Assembly (NCBI GenBank): GCA_947359465.1
Contig: OX375874.1
Span: 95,985,172-96,049,171 of the forward strand
From: Metellina segmentata
Taxonomy: Eukaryota > Arthropoda > Arachnida > Araneae > Tetragnathidae
Length of the DNA: 64,000 bases
Direction of reading: 5' to 3'
Below, piece after piece: positions 24,343 to 35,048 of this stretch (its first letter is position 1; each line of letters starts with the position of its first letter). The position numbers and the translations under genes were made by a program. The notes beneath the pieces are model-generated. The model worked only from the letters and a program-made list of their open reading frames with translations, made no database searches and was not told the origin of the DNA.

Positions 24343-25156
24343 CTGAGTGTCCTAAAAGTTCCGTACCCTTATACAAAATCAACAAACTTTAAAACAACTA
24401 TTTTTATGCCAATGGTAAAAAGCACTTTTAACATAACGTAGGAAAAAAATTTGGACTTACATTTATGATAAATGTTTAAAATTACCGCCCTTTTTTTTGG
24501 AGGAAGAGCTGAAGTCGTTTGCGCAAATTTTTAGAAATGCGTTCCAAGATGTTGGGAGATACTTCTTGTATCCTTTGAGCAATGGCAATTTTCAGATCAC
24601 CTATTGTTTGGTGATTATCTTCATTAACTTCGTTTTTTAGATATCCCCACGGAAAAAAAGTCAGGGATGCGCAGATCAGGGAACTAGGTGGCCAAAGGTT
24701 TCTTGAGGTGAGTCGATCGCCAAAAAAATCTTGAAGCATGTCCATGACTTCATAACATGTATGGAAGGTTGCACCGTCTTGTTGGAACCAAGAGTCTTGT
24801 TCATTCACTTCTAATAATGCAACAAATTGTTGAATAAGTTAATATAACGTATCTTTACTCGGTATTGCATCATTTGGATATTTATGTCTCCAAAGTTCTT
24901 TACATCTTTCATATGATTTGCATTCAAAATAAGCCTCTAACTGCGCAATTCTCAGAATGCGTGATAAATTCATCTTGCAATGAAGAACAAAATGACGTGG
25001 AACTTTATTATCTCACAACTTGAGTGCGAAGAAAATCAAACGATATACATTAAAGAGTCGAAAAAACTATAAGCAGACGATAAAATTCAATAATTAAAAA
25101 AAAAGGAGAATACATTTTTTTTTAAGTTGGAGTACGGGAACTTTTAGGACACCCTG
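24343..25156 (-). mobile_element. Decayed 814-bp mariner-like element
   Basis: The ends are inverted repeats: 'ctgagtgtcctaaaagttcc' at 24343 and, read inward from 25156, 'cagggtgtcctaaaagttcc'. TA flanks both (24341-24342 and 25157-25158), the usual target duplication. The size is well below the 1.2-1.5 kb of complete elements, and the transposase relic inside shows an internal deletion. Confidence 0.85.
24482..24973 (-). pseudogene. Mariner-like transposase relic, internally deleted
   Basis: Reading from an ATG at 24973 on the minus strand, the first ~42 codons (MNLSRILRIAQLEAYF, then KSYERCKELWRHKYPND) look like the N-terminal helix-turn-helix of insect mariner/Tc-type transposases. They end at a stop near 24840. 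The next piece, from 24808, starts at the second catalytic block, WFQQDGATFHT. The linker, second helix-turn-helix and first catalytic D are therefore deleted. The third block is frameshifted: PDLRIPDFF is readable only in a neighbouring frame, after which WGYLKNEV returns to the main frame. The product cannot be functional. Confidence 0.85.
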
Positions 25157-25158
25157 TA

Positions 25159-25809
25159 TATTCATTGCAATACAACGTTCGCATACTTTTGATGCTACTC
25201 TCTGTAATTAGACAATGAGATTGATTCTCTCCATTCAGCGAGAAAAAAATCCACCAATTAAAACTATGAATAACCCCTGTGTCCACTTTGTATGGATGCA
25301 TATGGCAGCGATACAACAACGGCTTCCATAATCCACCTGGTATTGGTGATGCAAAGAGTGCTTTGAACCATGAACTGGCGAAGCGGTCACATTGGCGCTA
25401 CAGCAAATCATGATATCCATTGCATTGATTTCCGCCTTTCCGTGAGTGATATTTATAGTCCTCTTGGTAAAAGTTCATCTTTTGTGTGATTTAATTTACT
25501 GCATATCGCTTTTTTTTTTCGTACCACGACTTTCATTGGCTTTAGCAACTCAAGCATGTAGATGAGCACCAGCGGATTTGGTATACCTTCCGAGTTTTTC
25601 ATAATATTCAGTTTTAGAGCAAATAGAGACAGTTTTTATGACAATGTTTAGTAGTAGTGTGATTTTGATTTTTTCATTAATTAAATTTTTTTGAAGAATC
25701 ATAAAAATAATGAACGGTTTGAAATGCGTCCCACTTTATAACTTTATTAGAAATAATTGAAATTTTTAAATTTTCAAAACACATCCTAAAATTTCATATT
25801 TAAGTTACA

Positions 25810-25811
<2 letters not shown>
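25159..25811. other. Intronic DNA, nothing recognised
   Basis: Minus-strand frames at 25122-25420 overlap the transposon end and have no known domain. Confidence 0.4.

Positions 25812-25883
<72 letters not shown>
25812..25883. repeat. (TA)n microsatellite, ~72 bp
   Basis: About 36 uninterrupted TA units, able to form a hairpin. Confidence 0.95.
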
Positions 25884-25886
<3 letters not shown>

Positions 25887-26243
25887 ACTCTGAATAAAAT
25901 TCTTTTCGACCCCACTTAGTACCCCACTTGTAATAATCGAAATTCATTCATTTAGTGGTTTTTTGACATTTTTATATGATCTAAAGAATTATGAGTAGCA
26001 GTCAAATATTAGAAAAAAGAGTTTCCTTACATATAAATAATTTAAATTTTACTTAATATGTAAAATAAGTGTGCAAATTATTACTTGAAAAAGTTGCAGC
26101 AGCAGTGTTAAGAAATTTTTGCTATTTAAGAGCTGAAAAACTAAGAGGAAATATCAAAAGATTTCCTTTGAAATGTTTTTTACCACTTATAAACGATTAG
26201 TTCAGAAAATACATCCATGTTAAAGTACCGATTCTAAGATTGT

Positions 26244-26739
26244 ATGGTACTTTATTATAACTGTGAATAGATTAAATTAATACCACATTGGATTTATAAT
26301 TCTAATAATGACAAACACATAGTTCTAAATTTACATGTATTATACAATACTTACCGAAAGTGAAAAATATGCATCTTGAAACATTGCATTACCTTTTTTG
26401 CTAAATGGTAAATATTAAAGAAGTGATATTTTTACTAATTACATAAAAAATATAGAAAAAATTAGCACAAAATAGGATAATATTCAGTTAAATGGTACTT
26501 TATTATAACTGTGAATAGATTAAATTAATACCACATTGGATTTATAATTCTAATAATGACAAACACATAGTTCTAAATTTACTTGTATTATACAATACTT
26601 ACCGAAAGTGAAAAATATGCATCTTGAAACATTGCATTACCTTTTTTGCTAAATGGTAAATAGTAAAGAAGTGATATTTTTGCTAATTACACAAAAAATA
26701 TAGAAAAAATTAGCACAAAATAGGATAATATTCAGTTAA
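26244..26739. repeat. 248-bp tandem duplication
   Basis: 'atggtactttattataactg' starts at 26244 and again at 26492. The two copies differ at only about four positions by eye and end with 'aggataatattcagttaaat'. The duplication is recent. Confidence 0.95.
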
Positions 26740-27396
26740 ATAATTTCCTATACGTCGATCAATGAGTTGACGTATAACATGCCCATCAGATGATCAATTT
26801 AAAATCCAATAACTGTTTGTTAAAACCTTGAAAACTTGCACCTTTATCATAATCTGAGTAAAGCTAACTGGCACAATCTTCAAATATTTTATTTAGAATG
26901 AAACCTAGGCACCCAGTAAATGAGAGACGCGCAGCTCTTAAAATAGGACATTAGCATTTTCTTGAACGAAAGAGCACCGATAAAATCACTCAACCAGACA
27001 TTCCACACAATAGTAAGTGCAGGTGAAATATCTCCTGATTTTTATCGACTATAGTGAGTCTGAGTACCAAAGCAATTGTATTCAAGTGACTCACGCTTAT
27101 TTACTAACCTCTCATTACCGTATAATTCATCCCCTCAGAAGGCGCTGAAAGTCTACTGTAATTAAATGGAATCGACCATTATTTAGAAACGAGACACACG
27201 CGGTAGTGATTTGTTACTTTTGAGTGATCACCGTGCATTTCGATACTGTGTTTGAGGACTGCAATTTCACCAATGACGCTTGCATCGATTAAGACTAATT
27301 TTTTTACTAGTGCAAGTTGAAGCAAGAAACACCTTTCGAGGAGAAAGCTGTCTGCAAGATTTCAAAATAAGTAAATTTTTCTTCTGCAAAGGACTC
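26740..27396. other. Intronic DNA, nothing recognised
   Basis: No feature recognised. Confidence 0.4.
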
Positions 27397-27516
27397 TCTA
27401 CCTAGGAAATATCAGTTTATATATATATATACATATATATACATATCTACTATACATATATATAATATATGTATATACATATATATAATGATTATCTACC
27501 TAGGAAATATCAGTTT
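27397..27516. repeat. TA-rich expansion between 22-bp direct repeats
   Basis: 'tctacctaggaaatatcagt' occurs at 27397 and at 27495. Between them lies a palindromic 'atatacatatat' simple sequence. A second short (TA)n followed by 'cacac' is at 27570-27591. Confidence 0.85.
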
Positions 27517-27591
27517 TGTTTCAGGGCAATTTTGTTCGATCTTTGAAACAAGCTGTGTGGCTTCAACGTTTATATATATATATATATACAC

Positions 27592-29327
27592 ACTAAGACT
27601 GAAAACAATTCCGAGAAAACGAAGAGGAAATAATTCTACTCACTGCTAAATTCACTGAGAGTGTTTCTCAGGAAATCTTTTCTTCGTGTAAAGATAAAAG
27701 ACGATTTATAATAAATGTTAAATCTTCACAAATGATTTATTGTATACTTCATCGGTTAAAATATCACCATATTCCAGTCTAGAAGAACTAAAAAACTCAT
27801 ACCTTGAAAATTGTAACTGTGTTTCACTTGGAAGTCGCAAAATGCAACTACTGAGAATCGAAAACAGTCAACAGTTCGGTGGTGGTTGGAAATAAAATAA
27901 AAGAACGTATCATCCAGTGCTATGAAGAGTGAATTATAGAAAAGCGAAGTGGTGTAAATTTATACAAATGTTAGTGTTGTGATGAAGATTTACAAAATGT
28001 AAATTGATAACTATTTAAAAAGTTTTGTTCATTGAAACGACGCACTTTTGTTTTAAATATTAGACTAGACTATTTCTTTATGTTAAAAATTGAAACAATT
28101 ATAGATTTGCCAACATTTGGTTAACCGTATGAGGGATAAAATGAGTGCATTTCAGTCATGAAAAGCAGAATTTCAGTTGTGATTACGGGTTATTTCGGTA
28201 ACATGATTATATTTTTTTAAAGTAACATTAAATGAATAATTAATTGAGCCTTATCACATACAGTAGTAAATAAATAGATGAAAACTATTATATTCATTCT
28301 AGAAAATCTGCAATTAGTCTTTGGCTTATAATTTATGTAGTAAAAAATTTCTTGCGTTATTAACCTTTTTTAAATATGATATTTTAATCAAAATAAAAAA
28401 CACAAGCCTCATTAGCAAACAATAAATATAATTAATTTTATTAGTTTTGGTGATTTCAGGCGGAATTAATTCTGCTTCTCCCAGAGAACTACACTCATAA
28501 TTCAATTCAACATTTATCGAGTAAAATTTTGCTAATTTTTCACCTCTAAGCCATTTCTCAAAGTAGAATTTAATTGAGGCAATCTTTTAACACTCACACA
28601 GAAGCATCAATGGTATTTCTATTTAACACTTCACTTATTTTCATACATTTTTACAAACACAAAAGTAAAATACAAGTTAATGCAACGTGTTATATATCAT
28701 GCGTTGTATATCATGCGTGTTATATCATGAACAATGTCCAAACTTAAAATAGCACCAAATTTGTTTTGAACATACCAAGCATTTTTCATTTTTTTATTTC
28801 GTTCTCGGTAGAATTAATTATTTTTCTTTTCTCAAAAATTGTTTTCCTAGAAAAGCACTCGTTATTAGCTTCGCTCTTCGAGTAATTCATGAGTTGTTTG
28901 GTTTGATACTCAAGCCGGAATGCTATTTCTATGATGCGGAAGACATCAGCTAAGGTAGAAGACGCGGGAGCATATCACCCACGTCTTCCATGTTTGGTCA
29001 TCCTTTAAAAGGCCATTTAAAGTTGTTTCTAAGGTACCGGTATTGTGATGCTTTTGTATTTAACTCTCAAATTTTATTTTTTAAAATTAATCGATAGCTT
29101 TTTAGGGGTTGTTTTGTGCTTGAAGAGCAAAAAATGGTTCACATATGAAAATGCCAAATATTATAGAATTTCTTTGATTCTAAAGAAAAACTAAGACACA
29201 CCATCACGCTATTAACGTGCATGCATTTAGAAAAAAATTTAAGAATCCGCTAAATGATACTTTTTTTTCTCTAAAGCTAAATATAGACTGAACTCTCTTG
29301 ATTATTCTCTTGATTATAGGAACTACG
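27592..29327. other. Intronic DNA, nothing recognised
   Basis: AT-rich. A short repeat of 'tatatcatgcgt' words lies at 28690-28730. No gene is supported. Confidence 0.4.
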
Positions 29328-29413
29328 TTCTCGAGAGACCCCTACTAAAAATGGACGAGTCCTGTTACTATAGTAACAGGACTCGTCCATTTTTAGTAGG
29401 GGTCTCTCGAGAA
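29328..29413. repeat. Perfect 86-bp palindrome without spacer
   Basis: Two 43-bp arms meet at 29370/29371 ('gttacta|tagtaac') and are exact reverse complements out to 'ttctcgagagacc' and 'ggtctctcgagaa'. Beyond the arms pairing stops. A spacer-free perfect palindrome of this size can extrude as a cruciform. There is no coding content and no obvious TA duplication at the borders. Confidence 0.97.
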
Positions 29414-31602
29414 TGACATAATTTTATTTTGTTTTTCGCGAAGGTTGGCGGAAAAAGAGGTAGTTTATATATAGAACTTGTTGGCGACACGCAAAAATCT
29501 CAACAAATGTATTTCCAAATTAACATTAAGTGCTCCAACGTGACAAACTTTGTTGCAGACTGTGTCTTGAGTAGTTCTTCTTCATAGACAGTATAAGTAA
29601 AAGACCTTTTGAATAAATTCACTTAGTAATTAAACAATTAACATTTCGTGGCTTACTTTACGAACTTTCAGGCCCTTTCCTTGATTTAATTAAATGTAAT
29701 TTTATTTAAGAACTACTATGTTAATACTACTAAAAAAAAACTTTTATTTTATGAGAGGACCTTTTCAACACGATTGTCATCCACATTGAACTTTCCATAG
29801 TTTCTATAGAGAAAAATATGTCTCACAAAGATACATCATGAAAAAAACCTGTAATATCTATCTTTTAAACAACTCGGAATGATGATTAAAATATTTCTTG
29901 TTGGAAATATTAATCTTTGTATAAAGAATATACTCAGAGATATAGAATTTTAAATGCTCCTAATTAATTTTCAAAATTTCTATTATTCTCAAATACACAT
30001 TAAATAAAATTTACTAATATATTTTGTATGCAATATTTATAAAGCTCTTATTGATTTTACCAGTTATTTTGTTCTGTAAGTATTATTTTTCTGTTTGAAA
30101 CAAATTCTTATAGAATCTTCTCTAAAGTTTAGCAATTAAATAACCGTCTAAAATAGTACCGTAATGGCTGCTCTCAATGGAAACATTCTAAATGGACGCG
30201 TGGTTCAAAATGGCTGTTCGGTGGTACTGCTGGAAAAAGTGTTAAACTTCAAACTTGACATGATCGGTCCATTGACACCGGCAATGGTTAATTTAACATC
30301 GAAAAATAAGAAACAGTGCTTGGTTGCTCATTCACTTTCATTGTCGAATTTTACCACCTATTTTTTGCAGCTTTCATGCTCTTTTCGATTCCCAAGGAAC
30401 TCGTTTCTGTTCCGGAGATTTGATGGAACAAGATGAACCGCTTCATTCCTTTCCTTTGTAAATTGTTTCTTAGACTGTAAATATTTCACTTTCAACAAGT
30501 TTTCACTTCCTTAAGTGACTTAAGGCATGCAGAAGAGAAAATAGAATCTGGAAATGTTTATTCGTGATACTTTCTTTTCAAACAATTGAAATTCTAACAA
30601 TGAAATGATGCGTACTTTAAATTCCTGTATTACAGCACGTTGGATGATAATCAGATACCAGTAAAGTACACTTATTTTTGTTGATTGTATCTTTTATCTC
30701 TTAACTTAAGGAGTACTACTTTTTCGAGTAGTATAGTTGGGGATCTCTTATTAGGTGTGCACGACCATCACAACCCCAAGGTACCCGAATAATTTTTTCT
30801 TCCTTTCATTTTTACTTTCGGCTACCCTTCTGCATTTTGCTTTTGCCTTCATTGTGTTGTCTGTCTTGTGTTTGGCACAGCTTGGCCAAATATGACCCTT
30901 GCGCCATAAAAGCAGAAATAAACCAACTAATTTCAGTGATAAAAATTTTGTAGATTGCAATTTTACTTCAAGTCATGAAGTAATACGAAATACTTTTAAG
31001 ACTGCCGTACCGGATGAAATGGTGTGGTGACAGAAATGAATTGTTAGCGTAAAAGAACAAGATCTTTGGGTTTCACCACTACAACATTTATTCTAACATC
31101 CTACAGCCTAGCAGATATTTACAGCAAATTTACAGGTATTTTGGGACAAGAAAGATCATTGTCATAAATGCACACAAATGAAAGTCACAATGCTTTGATT
31201 GCTTCAGAAGACATCACGAACAATATCTGCATTATTCCAAACTGGATATCCCAGAAAGTTCACTGGGAGATTTACATGCTGTTGTTTAGACTACACCCAC
31301 CATCTTTTGTGAGGACTACCACCTATCCAATGTGATGAGATGACGCATCGATTTACCCGTCAGAACTTGTTAAGGGGGCTTAAGGCTAAAAAAGACCACT
31401 TTGGATTCAAACTAACTTTTGAAGTTACGTTCTTAGCTTTAGGAAGAATGACAAACTAACAAGAGAATGAGAGTTTAGAGGGGTGATTGAAAATATACAA
31501 TTAAAACTATCACTGCACTTTTGAAACTAAATGTGAAAAAGCTTCGAGCAATCCATGCCTCTGAAAAATTGCCACAAGTCAAAGAGTGCGTTTTTCCATT
31601 TG
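29414..31602. other. Intronic DNA, nothing recognised
   Basis: Frames at 30164-30436 and 30751-30960 have no recognisable domain. No gene is supported. Confidence 0.4.
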
Positions 31603-31864
31603 ACCATTAAACCGATATGAACCTCTAAAATTGTTGCAATTTGTTCAATCCATTTTAACGGTTGCGTTTTTTTAGTTTCGTCTAATTTCGGGCATTTTTT
31701 CAAGCAGTGCCATATTCTGTCGAGTATTAAGAAAACACGATTAAACTCCAGATCCTCAAATCGTTATACAGCTTACATGCAACGGGGAAAACAAATGTGT
31801 GAAAATAAGCAAGGCATTTTGGACATATTTGAGCACCCTTAGTTATCCATTATAATTGACCATT
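31603..31864. repeat. Repeat R2, unit 1 (~250 bp)
   Basis: The unit runs from 'gaccattaaac' through 'ctaaaattgtt', 'agtttcgtctaatttcg', 'attctgtcgagtatt' and 'cagcttacatg' to the next 'gaccattaaac' at about 31857. Matching units lie at 32811-33090 and 33598-33775. Confidence 0.75.
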
Positions 31865-31925
31865 AAACTGATATGTTTGGTTGTTTTGAGGTTTTATGGC
31901 ACAAGCTGACCAAGCGGCGCCAAAT
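31865..31925. repeat. SINE family C fragment
   Basis: 'ggttttatggcacaagctga' resembles the part of SINE C seen at 2185 and 43660. Short, so tentative. Confidence 0.4.
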
Positions 31926-31954
31926 ACAAAACCAGACAGCTTCAATTAAAAAGA

Positions 31955-32034
31955 TGCCATCGCAACAGGCTATTGGCGGCTGTCCAGGATCAAACCCGGA
32001 GGGAAAGTCCGAGGACAACACCACGTAATTGGCT
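31955..32034 (-). repeat. SINE A/B body fragment
   Basis: 'caacaggctattggcggctg', 'gaaagtccgaggacaaca' and 'ccacgtaatt' match the shared SINE body. Confidence 0.7.
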
Positions 32035-32236
32035 TGAAAAGGAAAAAAGTGGATTGGAGAATAGAATGGTATGAAAACAGAAATATATTGCTTTGAAAAA
32101 TCCAGGGAACACGATCCCTTTTTTACTAAAGACAGTAAACCCTATAGGAAAAGAAAAGTCTTGTAGACTACCTCTGGTTCTCCTGAAGCCCATACACACC
32201 TACAGAAGATGTGCCCTGAGGGCTAAACATGCACTA

Positions 32237-32805
32237 TATGGACAAAAGTATTTGGACACTGCCTGTTTTTCAGAAAAAATGCTTTATTATTCTATTTAGT
32301 AATCGGTAGGCCATCCTTTTGATTGTATTGCAGCTGCAACACGTCGAGGCATACTTTCCACAAGTTCTCTGTAAGTGTGGACAGGAATAGCTCGCCATGT
32401 CTCTTACAAAGCTGTGAGAAGAGATTGCTGTCAAGATGGGCGTATGTGGCTTTGTCGTACTAGTCGCTCCACTTCGTCCCACAAGTGCGCGATCGGATTG
32501 AGATCGAGGCTCTGAACCGGTCAAATCAAGCATATTGATCTCATTTTTAAGGATACCAGTCCAACACACATTTTGCGGTATGACATGGAGCTCGATTCTG
32601 TTGGAAGAAGCAACCATCATCGCCGTAGTATTGCCATAGTGTAGGCAAGGTCAAATCATCCAGAGTGTCGAGGTAGACGTCAGCGCTCATGGTACCAGGT
32701 ACATATAGCAATGGGCCGAGTCCTAACCATGAAAACACCCCCCCCACACACACTAAGGTGGACCCCTCTCCCAATTTCTGCAGTGTCCAAATACTTTTGT
32801 CCATA
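32237..32805 (-). mobile_element. Internally deleted Tc1-like transposon
   Basis: Inverted ends: 'tatggacaaaagtatttgga' starts at 32237, and its complement ends at 32805. TA flanks both sides. The similarity continues a few bases outside ('cactatatgg' and its counterpart 'cattatatgg'), so the exact border is uncertain. At about 570 bp it is less than half the usual Tc1 length. Confidence 0.8.
32300..32765 (-). pseudogene. Tc1-like transposase relic with lost catalytic residues
   Basis: The minus strand reads GLGPLLYVPGTMSADVYLDT, then LPTLWQYYGDD and FFQQNRAPCHTAKCVLDWYP, the core of a Tc1 DDE transposase. The canonical FFQQDNAPCHTAK has become FFQQNRAPCHTAK, replacing the second catalytic D. 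After a frameshift near 32545 another frame reads SLDLNPIAHLWDEVERLV, where the canonical IEHLW has become IAHLW, replacing the catalytic E (about 32488-32490). The N-terminal half is deleted. The copy is dead. Confidence 0.88.
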
Positions 32806-32810
32806 TAATG

Positions 32811-33090
32811 TAAATGAAACACCAAAATTGCTATAATTTCGTCACACTACACTTAACCAACGTGCTCTTAAGTTTCGTCTCATTTCGAACGTTTCTTGAA
32901 GTGGCATTTTCTGTCGAGTATTGAGTAAAAACAAGATTAAAACTTCATATTCAAAAATAGTTATAGCAGCTTACATGAAACGGGAAAACAAGTTTCACAA
33001 GCCTCTGTACATGTTTATGCTCGCGTAAACACCCATTATAATTAGCCATTAAACTGACACGAAACGCTAAAATTGTTATAGTACCCTTAG
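32811..33090. repeat. Repeat R2, unit 2
   Basis: 'aagtttcgtctcatttcgaa', 'ttctgtcgagtattgag', 'cagcttacatgaaacgggaa' and 'gccattaaactgacacgaaa' follow the same order as unit 1. The end of one unit and the start of this one are separated by SINE and Tc1 insertions. Confidence 0.75.
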
Positions 33091-33597
33091 CCGCCAGATA
33101 CAGAATTATATACAGTGTTCTGCAACACATCTCCAAGCAATTGCAATTGTTCTGCAGGCATTCTGTCGGAATTTTGAAAACTGCAGTCAAATCAAAAACA
33201 GACGTAAAACACAACTATCGGCTAAATATGCATTACATATTTATAATAAAACACACACACATAAAAAATAATTCACTTACTTTATTTAAAACCAAGGCAT
33301 ACTTTGGGAATTTGCAATTTCGTCGATATAACTTTTCAAGTTAAATATTTTGTTATTGACATAAAAGATATGTTCTTTATGAAGTGTTTGTGATAATTTG
33401 GGGCGGTGTTGGGAGGTTTTAACGTAGCTAAAGAAGAAAAAAAAAATGTGTGGCGAGGAGCGCGCTTTGCACTGCATAGCATCGTAAGTTATGATTGAAA
33501 AAAAAACGGCCAAAATTTTGATAAAGTTAAGGAAAAATTGTTTTGCAAAGACTTTGTTCTGCGACGTACGTCGTAGTTTCAAGCACTTTCTGCTACC
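33091..33597. other. Spacer within the R2 region
   Basis: Not obviously part of the R2 unit. Overlapping frames (33286-33582 minus) are unrecognised. Confidence 0.4.
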
Positions 33598-33775
33598 GGG
33601 CTCTTAACCATGTTTGTTAACTTTCGAGCATTTCTTGAAGGTGCAGCATTTTGTGTCGAGTAAGTGTTCAAACTAAAACAAACCCCAAATCGTCGTTCAG
33701 CTTACACGAAACGGGAAAAACAAAAGCGGGGCAATAAACAAGCCCTTCTGGACATATTTGTTACTCGGATGCGCA
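33598..33775. repeat. Repeat R2, unit 3 (partial)
   Basis: 'ctttcgagcatttcttgaag', 'attttgtgtcgagtaag', 'cagcttacacgaaacgggaa' and 'cttctggacatatttg' match units 1 and 2. Confidence 0.75.
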
Positions 33776-34291
33776 CGTAATCCTTCCTCTGAGTAGAACC
33801 CGCGAGGAACACGAAGCACATCCGACGCATGTTACTTATCGGGCCGAGCTGTCCGTGAAATTGGGAACATGCAACATTGCTCATGAGAGAACCGTTGCGC
33901 GGCGATAGTAAAAATGTAACAGAGGCGTATTGTTTTTTCATTATTTTGTTTCTCTCTCTTAAGGCCTCTCTGCTCACGATGGAGGGGTACAGTAGTTAAA
34001 AGAGATGACATTATGTAGTTCCGACTCGCGATGTGCTCTCGAGTGTAAAAGGGTTCCCGACCCGCTTCTTCCCTCTGGTAAAACACGGTCGACATCGTTT
34101 GTCAACTTGATCCGCCACTGTAGGGTGGGACTTACTGTTTCGGATCCATTGCATTGGTTTGCGGAGTTGCAGGAACTTGTCAGAACACAAGACACTTCAC
34201 AAACTCGTGGTTCTTGGCTGGAAAAATCTTCTGGTTTTGTTCGAATAAAATGTAGTATCGCTAGTTAATTGTTTGACTACATTGACCACCA
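33776..34291. other. Less AT-rich intronic segment
   Basis: Many overlapping short frames on both strands, none recognisable. No gene is supported. Confidence 0.35.
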
Positions 34292-34508
34292 CGTCATTTA
34301 CAAAACTGACCAGATCGTGTTGGACGAGGTATTTTGTCAATAACAAGACTGACCAGATCTTGTTGGACAGGGTATTTCTTCTTTAACAAAACTAACCAGA
34401 TCATGGTGGACGAGGTATTTCGTCATTAACAAAACTGCCCAGATCCTGTTGGACGAGGTAGTTCGTCATTAACAAAACTGACCAGATCTTGTTGGACGAG
34501 ATATCTCG
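34292..34508. repeat. 43-bp minisatellite, five units
   Basis: 'cagat' anchors fall at 34311, 34354, 34397, 34440 and 34483, an exact 43-bp period. The consensus contains 'aacaaaactgaccagatctt' followed by 'gttggacgaggtatttcgtc'. Units differ by scattered substitutions. Confidence 0.95.
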
Positions 34509-34799
34509 TCGAGATCACTTGGAGGATTAAGGAAGACGAACCTTGAATACATTAAAAATTGCGTCTTTTCCAGATTTTGATCGAAATCGTAGTTGTAATT
34601 TTTAGAGTTTCTAAAAATGGCAGTCTGTTTAAAGAATATAGTTTTGTTAAAATCTTTGTACAGTTAAAAATTTATAGTCCTTTTACTTCGTTAGTATATG
34701 CACTATAGGATAAATATAGATATGTTAACATTTCGTCAATAGTCTTGTTAGATGTATTAATAACGCGATGCTTTGATTTAATCTTCATTTCTTTCTATA
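34509..34799. other. Intronic spacer
   Basis: AT-rich spacer with no recognised feature. It ends in the TA target site (34798-34799) of the next transposon. Confidence 0.4.
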
Positions 34800-34921
34800 C
34801 AGGGTGGTCCCGAATTCATGGTACAAACTTTAATGGTAGGTACAGGACATTGTAACAATGATTTATTGTATAGGAATGTATAGTCGCAAGTGACGCGGTG
34901 AGGCGTAAACAGGGGAAATAA
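34800..34921 (+). repeat. Left terminal inverted repeat of the DD41D transposon
   Basis: 122 bp, one mismatch to the right end. Longer than the ~30 bp of classic mariners. It reads cleanly to 'ggggaaataa', after which the two ends diverge. Confidence 0.96.
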
Positions 34922-35048
34922 AAGGAAAGAGAAATGGAGTGATCGGTTGGTATCATTGCCGGTAGAGGGCAGTAGATGTCTAGCCGCTGTTGAACATGAT
35001 GCATCGCAGTAGGGAAAAGCGCCATTCACAATTGTGCTGCCGTAGACG

